Shown in pieces: positions 63,791 through 64,000 of a DNA stretch of 64,000 nt (position 1 is the stretch's first letter; the number at the start of each line of letters is the position of its first letter). A program made the position numbers and the translations under genes. The notes below the pieces were generated by a model. That model did not search any database, was not told the origin of the DNA, and saw only the letters and a list, made by a program, of their open reading frames with translations. Source of the DNA: Micractinium sp. NFX-FRZ (lineage: Eukaryota; Chlorophyta; Trebouxiophyceae; Chlorellales; Chlorellaceae); contig JAPTJF010000049.1 in assembly GCA_029339195.1 (NCBI GenBank), positions 159,659 to 223,658 on the forward strand. The letters are read 5' to 3'.

Positions 63791-64000
63791 CTGCGGGCGG
63801 GCAAGGGGCCAAGGAGGGGCGCAGCGCCGTTGTGGGACGAGATGTGCATGCGGGGAACAGGCAGGCACGGTGCGCGCAAATGGAACTGGCATCGTGGCAG
63901 CACCACACGTCAAAACTGCATCTCCCATGCGCCACGCAGGTGTGAGGGCAGGGGGCGAGGTGGGGTGCATACGGGGCAGAAGGAAGCGAGGGCTGGCCTG

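Overview
This is nuclear DNA of a green alga, most likely a Chlorella-type trebouxiophyte. It is very GC-rich, every gene is cut by many short GT-AG (sometimes GC-AG) introns with gcag acceptors, genes are densely packed on both strands, and the gene set is algal/plant-like (separate urea carboxylase and allophanate hydrolase, DUR3, an NADP-type glutamate dehydrogenase, NDR kinase, GnT-I). I built the exon models by hand from splice sites and protein-family similarity. Every complete model closes in frame (exon sums divisible by three). No database search was run.

Layout. 259-4087 (+): 3' part of a calcium-dependent protein kinase. 4891-17135 (-): urea carboxylase, 31 exons, 1240 aa. 18933-24995 (+): DUR3 urea transporter, 18 exons, 706 aa, with a 3-nt microexon. 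26126-27414 (-): a free-standing allophanate-hydrolase C-terminal domain, 166 aa. 27742-33064 (+): allophanate hydrolase amidase domain, 535 aa. 33591-38862 (-): GnT-I-like glycosyltransferase with a Cys-rich tail. 39279-41462 (+): WD40 protein. 41771-43513 (+): Hsp20-like protein. 44403-45000 (+): possible small secreted protein. 45568-49868 (-): sulfotransferase with probable TPR helices. 50255-51185 (-): small unknown. 51777-53701 (+): CDK20-like kinase. 54328-59269 (-): NDR kinase. 59731-61757 (+): DHRS4-like peroxisomal reductase. 62153-63790 (-): 3' part of NADP glutamate dehydrogenase.

How they fit together. The left half is a urea-assimilation cluster: DUR3 imports urea, urea carboxylase makes allophanate, and allophanate hydrolase releases ammonia. 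The last enzyme appears split into two genes transcribed divergently from a 327-bp shared promoter region, its decarboxylating C-terminal domain being a separate gene. Glutamate dehydrogenase at the far right is also a nitrogen enzyme, but 29 kb away among unrelated genes.

The most unusual genome-scale signal is that many introns carry decayed tandem copies of the adjoining exon end together with its splice site (at least 15 cases in six genes). Other features of note are GC-AG introns with a GCAAG donor, several stop-free introns whose length is a multiple of three, and the microexon.
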